A model generated the notes under the pieces. That model saw only the letters and a list, made by a program, of their open reading frames with translations. It did not search any database and was not told where the DNA came from. Of a stretch of DNA of 64,000 nt, positions 27,098 to 39,551 are shown in pieces (the first letter of the stretch is position 1; each line of letters opens with the position of its first letter). Location: positions 8,594,001 to 8,658,000 of the forward strand of contig JAJFZO010000094.1 in assembly GCA_021397835.1 (NCBI GenBank), read 5' to 3'. Origin of the DNA: Moringa oleifera. Lineage: Eukaryota > Streptophyta > Magnoliopsida > Brassicales > Moringaceae. The position numbers and the translations under genes are program-made.

Positions 27098-30000
27098 TCA
27101 AAATTCAAACGTTGGAACTTCAGATGCTAAGCCATGAGTGACCTGGTATTTCAGTCGTGCTGATAAATCCCTGTAAGGATCATGCTCTCTTTTCTTCTTC
27201 AGAAAAGCTATGCAACTCTCAACCTCAGACTTCACTTGTGAGTACAATTCGTGAGATTTCTCCCTGTCGCTTAATACATGCTTCATCCCTTTAGGTAAAT
27301 TGGATCAAGAAGTGCGGTTAAGCTGTCAATGTATATTACTTAAGTAGTCATGAAGTTCAAGCCTAAATTCCTTAGAGGAGAAAGTTTCCGGGAAGTTGGC
27401 AAGACAACTAACTATGACCACATATGCTTACTTACTCCAACAGAGAACAATAGTTTGGCTATCTCATATTATAAAATACCAAAGAGGAGAATGAAATAAA
27501 TCAAATAATCATGCTGATACACTTGTAATAATCCCACTTGATGTCATTCCCTAAACTGTCCCCCAGCAGCTAATCATGCCAATGATTGGACATCACTACA
27601 GGTACAAGAAGTATTTTCTTGATACTATATAGTATTATGCCAATTTTAACTTGATATTAAACCTTTTCAAAAAGATAATCTTCACCATATTTTAAGTATA
27701 AAAATTTAAGTTTTGAATTTAGAAAGACAATTGTGTTTTCCCCCTAATAAAGAACTATTTGGCATTTACCCCCGAGTTTATTTCAAAGGCACAGTTCACC
27801 TGGTAAAGCTAGTTTTGGACGGAAAAGTTTCAGCAAGCTTATCCCTTAGTAAACATTCTGAGCATGAAATAAAAGTACCTTCTGTTTCAATTGGTCTCCC
27901 AAAATAAAAGTAAAATCTGCCAGGAAGCTGCGGGAGAAACCCAGGAAAGTGTAGATCTTGGTTTGCCACCTCCCCGTCTGCGTCAGTCCTGTCATCACAA
28001 GACAAATTTCGAGCAGAGAACCAGAAAGGAATGATTAACGAATCGAGGAGAGAAAGAGATAGAATACTTTCAAAGGTATAACCATGTAAAACAGATAAGC
28101 TCTAATACCTCAGCTTCACAGCCTCATTTGTCATATCTTCTATCATAGACCTAAAACCAGGAATCTTCATTTGATCATTATAATCAAAGAAAACCTGCCA
28201 ATAATGGATTTCCTATCAACTTTACATAAAGGAGCAAAAATCAACTAAAAGGACAAGGAACAATGTCTTTATTGCATTTAGAGGATAAGTCGAAGTTTCT
28301 TTTCCAAATTAAGTGGCAGGTTCGACCTGTGTTGAAATCAAATCACCATGTACCCGTCCCTGACACCTGTCAGAGACTTGCAGAAGAGTTTACCTGTAAT
28401 CACCTAAAAGAGGTATGTTGTACACATATTTTCATGTTTCAATTTGAGATAAGTCATGATCTTGTTAAGTGTCCAGCAATCGAAAGTAAAAATTGCTTTC
28501 TTGGCTGATAAACCAGTCCTAACAATAACAATAGTAGAAAAAAAGGGGGGCTTTTAGGCTTACTTTGGCAAAATCATCTTCTCCAACAACACCAAACGGT
28601 ACAATTTTGGTCCCAAATTTAACCGACATCCGGACAAATTCAGGATTTTCTGGCCACATTAGCCTGTATTCTTCACCCTGAAAAACAGAACAATTCATGA
28701 TTGTAAAACAAATATGATTTAAGAAGTAGACCTTGTTTCATTCACAGAACAATGGCATAAATCAGATATATCAATTTTCCATGTCCACACTGTGAGTACA
28801 TTATTCCGAAAAAACAATAAAAACCCAACAAATCAGGCTTACAATAGAGTAAAAGAAAGCATATTATGACATTAGTTAGCATCACAGATCATGTGGGAGG
28901 TAAGTTACTTACAATGTGTCTGATACAAACAAATATGTGAGAAAAATAAATTTATTATAGTAGAGAGAAGTCAATTTATTGCAGTGGAAAGGATGCTTTT
29001 CCAAAGATGTCCTTTATCATCTTTGGCAAAAGAACATCATCTATGTTTCAGCTTCACTATCTTTCTCTCCTTCCAAAATTAAACAAGATTGGCAGTGGAA
29101 AGATGACATTTCACATAATTTGGAATCATTGCAGTCATGCCTTTAATTCAAAAAAATTTAAACAAAAAGAAGACAATGGACTGTTTTCTAACTGTTAATG
29201 TTTTGCAAGGTAAAGTAACGGTTTATTTTGTACCTTTCGGTGCAAAGCCTCACGAATGCCTCCTGGATACAGTAGTACATGAGATTTTGAAGATAGAAGT
29301 TTGTGGAGGTTATTTGATGAAACAGGAACTGCACCATTTATTCTGACTCGGTCAAATGCTGATACATCAGGTAACCATCCATCTCTCAACCTTGTGAACA
29401 TAAGCGGATGTGCTATTGCCCGCAAAATTATGTTTCTCTCAGTAAAAAATTGACCTGGCAGGGAAACCAAGTCAAATCCGGCTAACATATGATTCCCAAC
29501 AATCAAGACTGGTCCCTTCGAAGGAATTCCAGAAAGACCTCTCACAATCTTCCCATCTTCTGAAGTCGAGAGCATCACTGTGCCAGTGAGAACCTCAAGA
29601 AATCTAGGAACATCATAATTATGAGAGGATGGTGATAATTTATCTCAGCCTCCTATAACCTGATGTACTATGAATCTCATCTAATGAAGATCTTCGAATC
29701 TTTAAGATCTGCAGTAAAAGTTATCTACACAACAGCATTCCTTCTAGAAATAGTCTTTGACCCAATGCCTTGGGCAATAGGCTTAAAAAAGATAGATTTT
29801 TTTTATGAGCCTGTCTTTCTTATTGGTACAACACACACTTCATTCTATCAGATAAGTTCACCTAAATTGATAGGATGCTATACATTACAATATATTTAGC
29901 TGATTATTATTTGACATGTCCAATATCCAATATCAACTATCCAGGATCTGATCCATGTCAGTTATTTGAGTATATCAATGTCATAAGCATTAGGAAAACA

Positions 30001-33000
30001 TTACATACCTTCTTGACCCATTAAAAATATTGAATTCAGAGGGGGTTATAGGAATGTAATCTGAAACATAATCAACATACTTTCCACGACGATAGAAATA
30101 AGTACTCTTGATGATAGTGACCAAATCAATACCATCTTCCTGCCATAAATGGAAGAAGTATAATACGCATCAGAAACTAACTTGCAAAGACCCCCAAAAC
30201 AAGAATTTGGGATGATGCATATATCCATAGAAAGAGGGAGAGAGTAGAGAGACCATTATGTCATACCAAGAAGAGGAAATGACCACTGCGGTGAAAAACA
30301 CGAATCTCACATTTTGGCAGTACTCGACGAAGTCTTCTAGCATCCTCTGGAGTGAATAGCAACTGATCTCTTCCACTACAAAGACAGAGGATAAATCTCA
30401 AACTCCCTCATTTCAGAAAGAGTAACAAACTGAAGAGGGAAATATGCTACAAGCATATGTAAAGACATAGGGATCATGTAACAATTATAGAACCCACATG
30501 ATACCACACAACCAATTAACAGCCTTTATTTCATTGATAAGAAAATTGTGGAAGTTTCATTAAAACATTTTACATCTTGAGGGCAACATGCAGGCAGCAC
30601 ACTGATTTAGACCTGGTCGCTGGGGCAGGGAGACCAGGTAATTGACAATTAAGGCTGATAGGTTTGATCAGCGTCATTTCTAACTTAAAGAGAAGGCAAT
30701 CAGAACAGTTTACTGTTATATAAATTCCATTGACTGCCCATGTATACTTCATGTCCTGCACATCAAGCTCTAGGCTACAGATGTGGACCACTACATGGAG
30801 GGCTATGCTTTAATAATCCGGTTTCTAACTTCCATCTCTTATAGGTATGACTATTACTTGAGGAAAGCGTATCTTAATTACAGCAGAGCTCTATAAATCA
30901 ATGTCTGGCACTGTTTAAGTTTTCATCAAGAAAAAATTAGATTAAGTGATTTATTTACAACATGGATTACATTTACCAAAATTTGTGATGAAATCTTTGT
31001 AGAAGGTATGCATGAGATGTTGTTTCAATAAAGAACATCTCATTTGCTCATTTCAATTATTAGTCTCTTTGGGTGTTTCTTTGGCCTGCTTACTAAAGTC
31101 TTAATTGTTTGTTTGGAAATATTCTTGTCTCTACAGCATCAAAGTTGGCAGTTATACTAATAAGACTGGCCTCATTCTACAAGAATATTACAGAAAGACC
31201 AAGCATCAGAAACGTACAGGTGTGAGCAAAGCTAGAAATTCTGGGGAAAAAAATGTTCAGAACATGTATGCTAAATAATTAAATGAAATTTAGAGGGACC
31301 AAGATGTCAAAGTGAAAACTTGTCAAGCAATACTTAAATGCTGTCAGCTCTGCCAGAAAGTGAAAAACCTGGAAAGTATCAATGTATGAGCTTTTACAAG
31401 GTCAAGGTGTGCATTGGTGAACGTGGATGCTGATTTAAGCATCTGTAGCTTCCACAGAAGTGTTTCTCTTGGTAAAACATTAGTCAGGACCTGTGAGTCA
31501 AAGCATCAATTCTATTTTCAGAAGATGGGAGATCGTAAGATGAAAGATAAGTATGGTGTAAGAATAAACTTAAAGCAGAACTACCAACAGAACTGCAGCA
31601 TTCAAAATGTCCGTATTGATAAGGTAGAATGGCCTGGCATGTGAATATATATTAACATGATACTCTGTTTCTGACAGAAAAAAAAAAAAAAAAAGATAGA
31701 ATGGTCTGGCATGCTGTGGCACTGTTAACTGATGGTAGTTGGAAGTTGCAAGACATTTGGCATGCAGGTGCAGAATATGGCATGAGTGGCTGAGCAGAGC
31801 CCAAATTTTGGACTCAGGCAGCGAATTCTCTATGCCATGTCTTCCGGCTTCTTGCTTTGCCTTTCAACAAAATATTAATGCTGTGTTAATCATGTTATAG
31901 AGTGGCAACTTACGGCAAGATAAGATGACATCATAACCAAATCCTGATATAGTTCTCCAACTGTTTGCTTCAGAGGTAATCCCTTCACCCACCTAGCCAG
32001 CACCATTTTTGAAGGAGCACCTAAATATATGCCACAAAATTGTCTGTATGAGTTCTAAACTTTCATTTGGGGCCTTAATTTGGAAGAAGCCCATGCTTTA
32101 GTTCAATAACAATATTCACCATTCTCAAGAGATATGATGAGATATACCGGAACCAGTTTTTACTTCAATTCACTAGAAGATATAGTTTTTGCATATTGAA
32201 AAAGTGGCTGTCAGAACTATTAAGTCGAAGATCATTGTTTTGCCATGACAAAGCGAAAGACTTGCAAAACCTGAGTGCTACACACCCTATTTAACCTATT
32301 ACAAAGGTTCTAGGAAACACAAAGTGCTCCACATCTTGCTCAAGGGAAATCAAGAAATATGGCTACTAGGCAGGGTATAGAAATGATCCACTCTTAGATA
32401 TTTGTGACCAAGAACATGACACCTTGTTCTTCCAAAGTTTATCCTGGTATTGGTACTATATCCTAATATTCTTTGTGTATGGGTGTTTGGATGTCAGAGT
32501 TGCATGTCAATGTTATGCCATCTTTTAAAATAGAACTCCAATAGGGACCAGCATGCAGGACATGATGTTAATTCTATGTAAAGTAATATGTATCCAGAAC
32601 AACTGAGCCAGAAATAGAACTACTAGGATAAAGGAAGCAAACCTGTCATTAAGCTCAGAATATAAGGAAGAGTAAGATGGAGAATGTCAGGCTTGATTTT
32701 TGATAGAGCTGCTACAGTTTGCAGAGGCGAATTACCAAATGATGTAGCTGCAAAAGGTACATCAATTAGATTCTATTTCTATGTAAAGCAAGGTATATGA
32801 CTATTGATCGATTAGATATTTTAGTTCAGCTTTGTATTCTCCTATACATATTGGCACTGTAATTCACAAATAATTTAATGTCAAAGTGTGATATTTTTGA
32901 TATTATGCTTTCTTTCCGAGGCATTTGAATCCCATCCATTCTTATATTTTTACTGATTAGCTTGACCAGTTTAAACTCAATGAACCAAAATCTTGGTCAA

Positions 33001-34407
33001 CCTTTGGTCTCTTTCCTTGCATCTTCAACTGGCACATACAATTATTCACTGTTAAAAAACTTCTGACCTTTGAAGTGCACCTACTACCTTACGACTCATA
33101 CAAAATTGGCTTTCCTAGAACATCCAGAATTCTATCAATTAAATTCTCACAATTATAATACTTAAGTGAAAGAAAATATGACCTGGGTTTGACAAGATTA
33201 ATACAAGATCGATGTCAGGGTTCCGAGCTGCAACTGCTAGGGCAATGCATCCCCCAATAGATTCTCCAACAAGATATATAGGCCGATTTGGTGAACAATG
33301 ACTTTCTGACCTAACAGTGCTTTCAACCAGCTTCACTAGATCTGAAGCATTGGAATTTGAAAAAATTGGAAAAAAGAGAGGTGAAAGGCTGAATTGTATT
33401 GGGCTTCATTTTCTTTATACACTATCTCTGCCAAAAATGTATGTAACAACTAAGCTGACGTGGGAGAGAAATAGCAAAAGACCTGTAAATGTAGTTCGAT
33501 CCAGCACTGGAATATGCAAGCACCATATATCAAATATCCTTCACCCATGGTGAAAGTGAAAATAAAATGTCATGGATCAGACAGCATATATATGTAGGGA
33601 AATAAAAGGAATCACAAGATTACATATATCCAATTCGTGTGGACATTTTCCCAAGTTCCCACAGATTCAAAGAGCACAAATAATTTATGAAACTTACTTT
33701 CCAAGTCTTTGGTGCTGCCTTATAAGTCCAAGTCCAACACCATCAATCCCTGCAGATTGAGGAGAGGGAGGGAAAACAAGCGGATGTTATTTAACACTAT
33801 TTTCTTGATAACCATTACATGAACGAATAAGGAATTTGTGGTATTAACCTTTTCTTGGTATTTCAACGTATATTTTGCATGGATCAGTTCATCTTATATC
33901 CTGCTCGTTAGTAGTGTAGTAATTAGGGGTTCGTAGTATGCGTTTAGTTTCTCCTTAGAAGAATTAAATGTAGAGAGGATAGATGAAAGCTCCGGTAATG
34001 ACCCAAATCAGATTTGACATAATCGGTCTAATTTGGAAAAGTGCAAACTAAACGTTGTGACGCGACTAACCAGGCAAGAACAAGAGCAAAGGAGAGTCGT
34101 GAGAGTAGCTCCCACAGTCTAAGGGTGAGAACCAGCGAGGCGGACCACCACCGTCAGATCTAATTAGATCCTTAGCCTCCTCAAAGTAATCCGTCAAGCT
34201 CTTCCTGATTTCCTCCTCCGAATCCGCACCCGGATAAGATGAGCTCGGTGTCAAGCCTGTAGTAGCACCCGACGCAGCTAATAACCGTCGAGTCGACACT
34301 GTGAACGGAAACGACTTGGATCTTGATTCTCCTGAAGCCGATATCATCCTCCCGTGGAGAACCGGCGATAAACCGGCAACAAAAAGGCTCGCTCCTGTGG
34401 CTGCCAT
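27098..34407 (-). CDS. PES2: Phytyl ester synthase-like acyltransferase, chloroplastic (copy B, 14 exons)
   Basis: Exons in transcript order: 34071-34407, 33698-33749, 33483-33538, 33183-33341, 32643-32747, 31914-32020, 31369-31490, 30267-30375, 30009-30139, 29234-29603, 28564-28677, 28109-28194, 27879-27988, 27098-27288. They sum to 2049 nt (682 aa). Twelve of the 14 exons have the same length as in copy A; exon 1 is 87 nt shorter and exon 6 is 3 nt shorter. That shows a tandem gene duplication. The hydrolase elbow GESIGG (Ser176) is kept. The first motif is IDGVGLGL, where copy A has IDGTGLGL. The acyltransferase motif is GNHMLAGFD (His431, Asp437). The reading frame is open throughout, so this is probably a second active gene rather than a relic. 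The symbol indicates family only; orthology to PES2 over PES1 is not established. Confidence 0.89.
31625..31713. mobile_element. Tiny poly(A)-tailed insertion flanked by direct repeats (possible retroposon)
   Basis: A 17-base direct repeat, TAGAATGG(C/T)CTGGCATG, occurs at 31625-31641 and 31697-31713 with one mismatch. Between them lie about 37 bases ending in a 17-A tract (31678-31694). A short insert with a 3' poly(A) between direct repeats is the layout left by LINE-type retroposition. It lies in intron 6 of PES copy B. A simple local duplication plus slippage would look similar. Confidence 0.45.
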
Positions 34408-35999
34408 GGAAGATGGAAGAGTGTCCGGTTACGGGGAAGGCCTTCCTCTGCGTTTCTCTCTGTAGCAATCGTTCCATTGATTTTTTATATGAAAATGGTG
34501 TTTTGGATTTTCAGTTTACATTTGATAGACCGGCGTGGTGGCATCAAATAGGATTGCGAAAGTGAAGTTCTCGTGAGTTAACGGCATGCACCATACTTAA
34601 ACGGCTAAAATTCCCTCCGCTTACTGAAAACACGCGGCTTGGATTTTCAAACGTGCGAACTGCGCGCTGTTTTCTTAAGAGGACAGGATGAGCACTTCTC
34701 GCGCCATTTCTTAATTTAATTTATTTTGTGATATATTCTTTTCTTTTTTTCTTTTTTTTTTAACTTTATTTTCTGTTTCTTTTTCGGTTCTGCTTTGTCC
34801 AGTGACATTCTGATTTTTCCTTTTTTTATATAATTTTTCAGATTTTTTATTTCTTTATTCTCTTTGGATTTCTTGAGTTTTTTTTTATTTTTTATTTTCT
34901 TCCCTTTTCTTTTATTTTTGATATAATTTCTTGTCCTTTTCTGTTATTTTCTGCATTTTCTTTAAATGTTTTGGAATTTTCTGGGTTTTCTTTCACTTTT
35001 TCTCTTTTGTTTGATTTTTAAAATTTTCTTTTGTTATGTTTTTTTATTCACTTATTTTTGTTTACTTATTTTTATGAATTTTCTTGTATTCACTTTGATT
35101 TCCAAGGATGTTTTATTTTTATTATAATTTATTTTGTTCTCTGTTCTTTCTTTTTTTTCCTTCTTAAATTTTTTAATTTCATTGGTTTTTCTTTGATCCT
35201 TTCTTTTCTCTTCTTTTCTCCACTTTTTCTTGATTTTCCATTTGATTTTATTTTCTGGAATTCATTTTATTTCATCAGGATATTTTCTGGATTTCTTTTC
35301 TTTTCTTTACCGAATTTTCTTTGACTTTATTTTATTTTATTTTATTTTGTTGGTTTTCTTTGATTTTTATGGATTTTTGTAGCTTTTTGGGGTTTATATT
35401 TGAAAAAAAAAAAAAGTAGCAAACTAGGGAGAAATTACGAAAATGTGGCCAAGGAAGATTAAATGGGCCACAGCAGGTGCTCTCTGACATACGATAATGG
35501 CGGACCTGAAGCCCATAGATAGGCCTGTTTGTCTGTTTAGAAAATCTGCTTGAATGGAAATAGAAGTAACCATGAAGGTTAGGTCAGAATCGAATGGGTG
35601 AGTTTTTTTAAGGAAGAAGAAGACTTTGAATCTAAACTATGAAAATTACAGTAAAAAGCATCCCCTTGAGCTAGACACTACTTTCTTTATGTGAAACAGC
35701 CGTAACACTGTAATGGTAGTGAGAATTATAGACATGAAAAGACAGAAAAGCAAGAAAAAGAGGCACCCCACTACCTAAATCTTTCTTGTTTACTGTAGAA
35801 TGCGTTACAGTCCTCTTTAAGATTTCGTATCTGCTCAAATGGAAACGATTTAGACTCGATATCCCCAGTATAGCTACTGGTTTATTGTTCCTTCGAAGTG
35901 CCGATCACTTTTGACTTTCCTTTATTCTTAAATGCCTTTCCTTTTAAGCTCCCCGTTTTTGCTGAAAATCATTCGGCATATATAAAGCAGTAGTCTCTA
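34408..35999. other. Divergent intergenic region between PES copy B and the CASP-like gene, with T-rich tract
   Basis: It serves both divergently oriented genes. 34710-35400 is about 690 bases dominated by T on the plus strand (TTTTCTTT, TTTTATTT words) and includes a (TTTTA)n run near 35326-35348. No gene is supported. Confidence 0.6.
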
Positions 36000-36810
36000 A
36001 TGGCGTCTGAGCCAGCTTCTGGTAAAAGCATGCTGATGGCGCAACCCAAATCTCCAGGCCTCTCAATCTCAAGCCCCAAGCAAAGAAGCATGTGGTTGGC
36101 CCAAATCGGTCTCAGAGTCTCAGCCATTGCTTTTACGTTGGCTGGTATCGCTGTGCTGATCACCAGCTCCCAATCTGTAGTTGTATTCGGGATAGACTTT
36201 GACGCCCGTTACAACTACTCTTCTTCCCTCAAGTACATAGCCATTTTTCTGCATTTCTCTGAGGACCTACTTCAAATCTTTTCATTTTACCAGGTTTTAG
36301 ATCCCAAGAGATGAGACCCCTTTTTCTTCTTGTCTGGGTTCTGTTTGCAGGTACTTGCTGGCTATAGATGCTGAAGTATGCATCTCGTCTGTTCTTTCAT
36401 TGATCTTCGCTTTCTTCTTATGCCGCTGGAATTCACATGTGAAGAAGTACTTTCTTCTGTTTTTGCATGATAGGGTAAGCTAATCTTCAAGTAACTTTTG
36501 TTTTAGCCTCTGCAATAGATCTGATAACAATGTCATGAGAAAGAAAGAAATTGAATTGCAGGGGACGATGGTGATGATGATGTCAGGCTGTGCCGCAGCG
36601 ACTGCTGTTGGGTATGTGAGCACGTTTGGAGAAGAGAAGATGGGATGGGTAGCTGTTTGTATTAATGTCGGGAAGTTCTGCAACCAAGTGATGGTATCTA
36701 TTGTGTTCTCTTACCTGGCTTTCTTTTCCTACTTATCACTCACAATTATGTCTACCAAGAAGCTCATTTCGCGAGCTGCTGAAGAAGGGACCAGAGACCA
36801 GGACTGTTAG
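36000..36810 (+). CDS. CASP-like (UPF0497/CASPL) four-helix membrane protein
   Basis: Three exons (36000-36232, 36351-36474, 36562-36810) give 606 nt (201 aa), typical of CASP-like proteins. Four hydrophobic segments lie at about residues 39-56, 78-101, 121-140 and 165-186. The first begins with the conserved RVSAIAFTLAGIAVL, in which the family Arg is kept. The loop GIDFDARYNYSSSLKYLLAIDA matches the first extracellular loop and start of helix 2 of subgroup 1. Known: CASPs form plasma-membrane scaffolds that localise the lignin machinery for Casparian strips; CASPL proteins are broader membrane-domain organisers (MARVEL-related). The cytosolic N-terminus is Ser/Pro/Lys-rich. The closest subgroup (1F or similar) cannot be fixed here. 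Confidence 0.88.
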
Positions 36811-37237
36811 AGACCCATACTGCTAAATCAATTCAACCACCCAATTGAGGCTTTGCTCTTAGATTAGTACATGAATTTTCCTGTTGTTTCTTTTGTTTTT
36901 CAATTTTACATGCTGCAAAAGAGAAATCTTAGGATGGAATCGCATCTTGAGCAATAAGAGCTATAGTTTATTATGTTTTTGGCTACTTAAAACTGAAGTT
37001 TCAGATTTTGACTTTCAGTTAAAGGAAGATGTAAGCGCAATTTCTTATAGGATTGACAATAACCATTGCAAGTTTGAGCAGAAGCTTGGAATGCAAGAGA
37101 CTCTCAGGAGCTCCAATTAGCCTTTTCATTTTGATTCAATCATCGGTCTCAAAGTTGATGAGGCCTTCTGCAGATATCTGATAGTATCATTAGCTAAGCT
37201 TGTGTAAGAATGCAATGAAGTTTAACAGATTAAAACA
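36811..37237. other. Convergent 3' region of the CASP-like and BRO1-like genes
   Basis: Short 3'-to-3' spacer. It probably holds both 3' UTRs. No other signal was found. Confidence 0.5.
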
Positions 37238-39551
37238 TCACTGGGTTCCAATCTCCTCTTCACAGTCTTTGAGGTGTTCTTTCAGCATCTGGCCCTGGTT
37301 TTCCCACTTTTCAATGTTCCATGCTGTATCAATTTCAGGTAATTGGTAGGGGTCTGGTCTTAATGATAACTGGAAATCAGGTAGCTCAGGCAAAGCTTGG
37401 AGGGCCCTGTTTTGTCACCAACATGATAAATTCATCAGATGAAATCAAATTAGCCAGATTGCAGACAGGAAGAAAGAGTGAAAGCCTTACTTCTCTTCTT
37501 CTAATAGACATCCGTACATCTGAGACTTCCTTGATGCAACTTCGGAGATCTTCTGATGCAAATGCTTCATTACACCCCAGAGAGGAGGAGCCCTAGCCAT
37601 CAAAAAGGGAAAAAAAATTAAAAAATCAAGAAACAATATGAAAATGGAAATACAAAGAAAAAGAATGACAGTAAGCAATACATATGAAACCAACCTGGTC
37701 ACAGGAGCTGCTAGGCAGAAGGTTAAGCCGGCCTTCTTGCTCTCTGCTAGAAGTTCTTCTGCTGCAAGAAAGCAACACACAGCACTAACATGACAGGATG
37801 GCTCGTTACCCTTGTCGAGGACTAGACCGTGGTAGTAGTAAGCTGCAGCCTGATGAGAATATGAAGAGTAACTGGATTAGATATACAAACTTACCGGATG
37901 CAGCAACAGGAATTTGTAATAATCAGTACTGATATTCAGGTTGCACGAAAAACCTTTGCTTCCAGGAATTTCCATTTGATGAACCAGAGGTGCTTCTTTC
38001 CATACCCATAATCCAGGTCACATCCAGACAAGCACTGATATGCCTGATAAGATTTCAAGGAAAGATGCTACATCATGAGAAACAGAAGCAGTTGATATAT
38101 TATGAATGAGTAACTAATGACAGCACAGTTACCTGACTGAAGTAGATCACTTGTTCACATGCCAATCTCCTCTTCACAGACAAAGTGGCTTTTTGGCTTT
38201 CAACAGCAAAACCCAGCTGAATTTCAGTTCCCTGAATTGGCAATATGGATAGGTACCCATTAATTCCCACTAAGCATTCCTGCGGTCAAGACAAATCAGA
38301 CAGAATTCATGACATTAAATACCTGGCCAAGCGCTTGGATAGAAATAGCCTCTAGCACACCTTCCTGCAAATCTTTCGGCAACCTTTTCCTGGGAGGTGC
38401 AACAGGTTTAATCAGTGATAAGGTTGATATCAGTGAAAAACAATGTAAGTTTTGTGTCTTCAATAACCTACTTGATATCTGGTGGCATGTGAAGCACTAC
38501 TTCGCGGATGCAGAATTGCAAGTATCCTGATGCCTTAAGCAGCAAGTCAATAGCATCTCTCTTGCAATCTAAGGGTAGACATTGTTGAAGATTTCCACTC
38601 AGACAATGTTTTGCTGCTGGCTTCATTAAGCATTCAGAAATAAGTATATCAAAAAGAATGAATGAGAATATGAACCTGTAGAGACAACCCGGATACCAGA
38701 ACCAGAATTATCCTTGGGGATCATAAAGGAGTTGGCCTCTGATAATGTCAGTATGGCCATCATGTGGATAACAGATAGTAATTCAAACCAGGAGTTTGCT
38801 AGACATATTTCCTGCCCATAAGAATTTTAGAATCAGTTACCAGATCGTAAACTGAAAGAGATGAATTTATACAGAGAGATGATTTCCTGATGTTTCTTAC
38901 TTGTCTGCCATCTTCAAGGCTTCTCCACTTGAATTCCACCAAGTCTTGGAGACTATGTTCTGTAAGATGTTCATGCTCGTAATTCATTTGTTCATGTGTC
39001 TATATTTGTCTCAGAGAGAGAGAGAGAGTAAAACCTTTTATAGTGAGGCCAGCAAGAAGAGACGAGTATTCCTCCAGTGCTCGGCATAGCTCAGTGATTG
39101 CAGATCCATCTGCAAGGGCCAGAAATCCGGTAAGAATCATTATTCGGTATCCAAGATAATTATGTACGTTAAGCTTTCTTGATTGAATTTCTTGTTGACT
39201 CAGGTTCTAAGACAAATGCTGAACTGGTTTTTAGAATAAGAATAGTAAGATAAAAGCCCGAATCCTAATACCAGTTTCTTTACCACATTTTCCCATCAAC
39301 CAAACAGACACAGAGCATAAGCAGTAGAAAATATATGATAGTGAGAACAAACCAGTATCCTCTGCAACCAACACAATCTGGCTCCTTAGACATGACAACC
39401 TATCGATAAGATCTCGCGGAATCTGACCTCTGAGCGGCCTCTGAAGATCAGAATGCGATGGAGTCCTTAGCGATGGAACAAACACCACAGCTTCCTGAAT
39501 CCTCAACTTTCTCTTCCTCCCAACCGCGTACACCGAAGCAGCACACCCCAT
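37238..39551 (-). CDS. Plant BRO1-like domain protein (endosomal-targeting type, 11 exons)
   Basis: Exons in transcript order: 39353-39551, 39035-39109, 38901-38959, 38676-38811, 38472-38568, 38323-38389, 38133-38231, 37954-38043, 37695-37849, 37491-37592, 37238-37406. They sum to 1248 nt (415 aa), all in phase. The protein starts MGCAAS, a Gly2/Cys3 context suited to N-myristoylation and palmitoylation, which would tether it to membranes. The rest is predicted helical: IPRDLIDRLSCLRSQIVLVA, then FSQAYQCLSGCD, then AAAYYYHGLVLDKGNEPSCH in the core, and EEEKALQALPELPDFQLSL near the end. This matches the short plant family annotated as endosomal targeting BRO1-like (At5g14020, At1g17940 and At1g73390 type). 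BRO1 domains generally bind ESCRT-III; the role of the short plant forms is not well known. Confidence 0.87.
39012..39029. repeat. (AG)n microsatellite in intron 2 of the BRO1-like gene
   Basis: About nine AG units a few bases inside the donor of exon 2, on the intron side. Confidence 0.9.
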
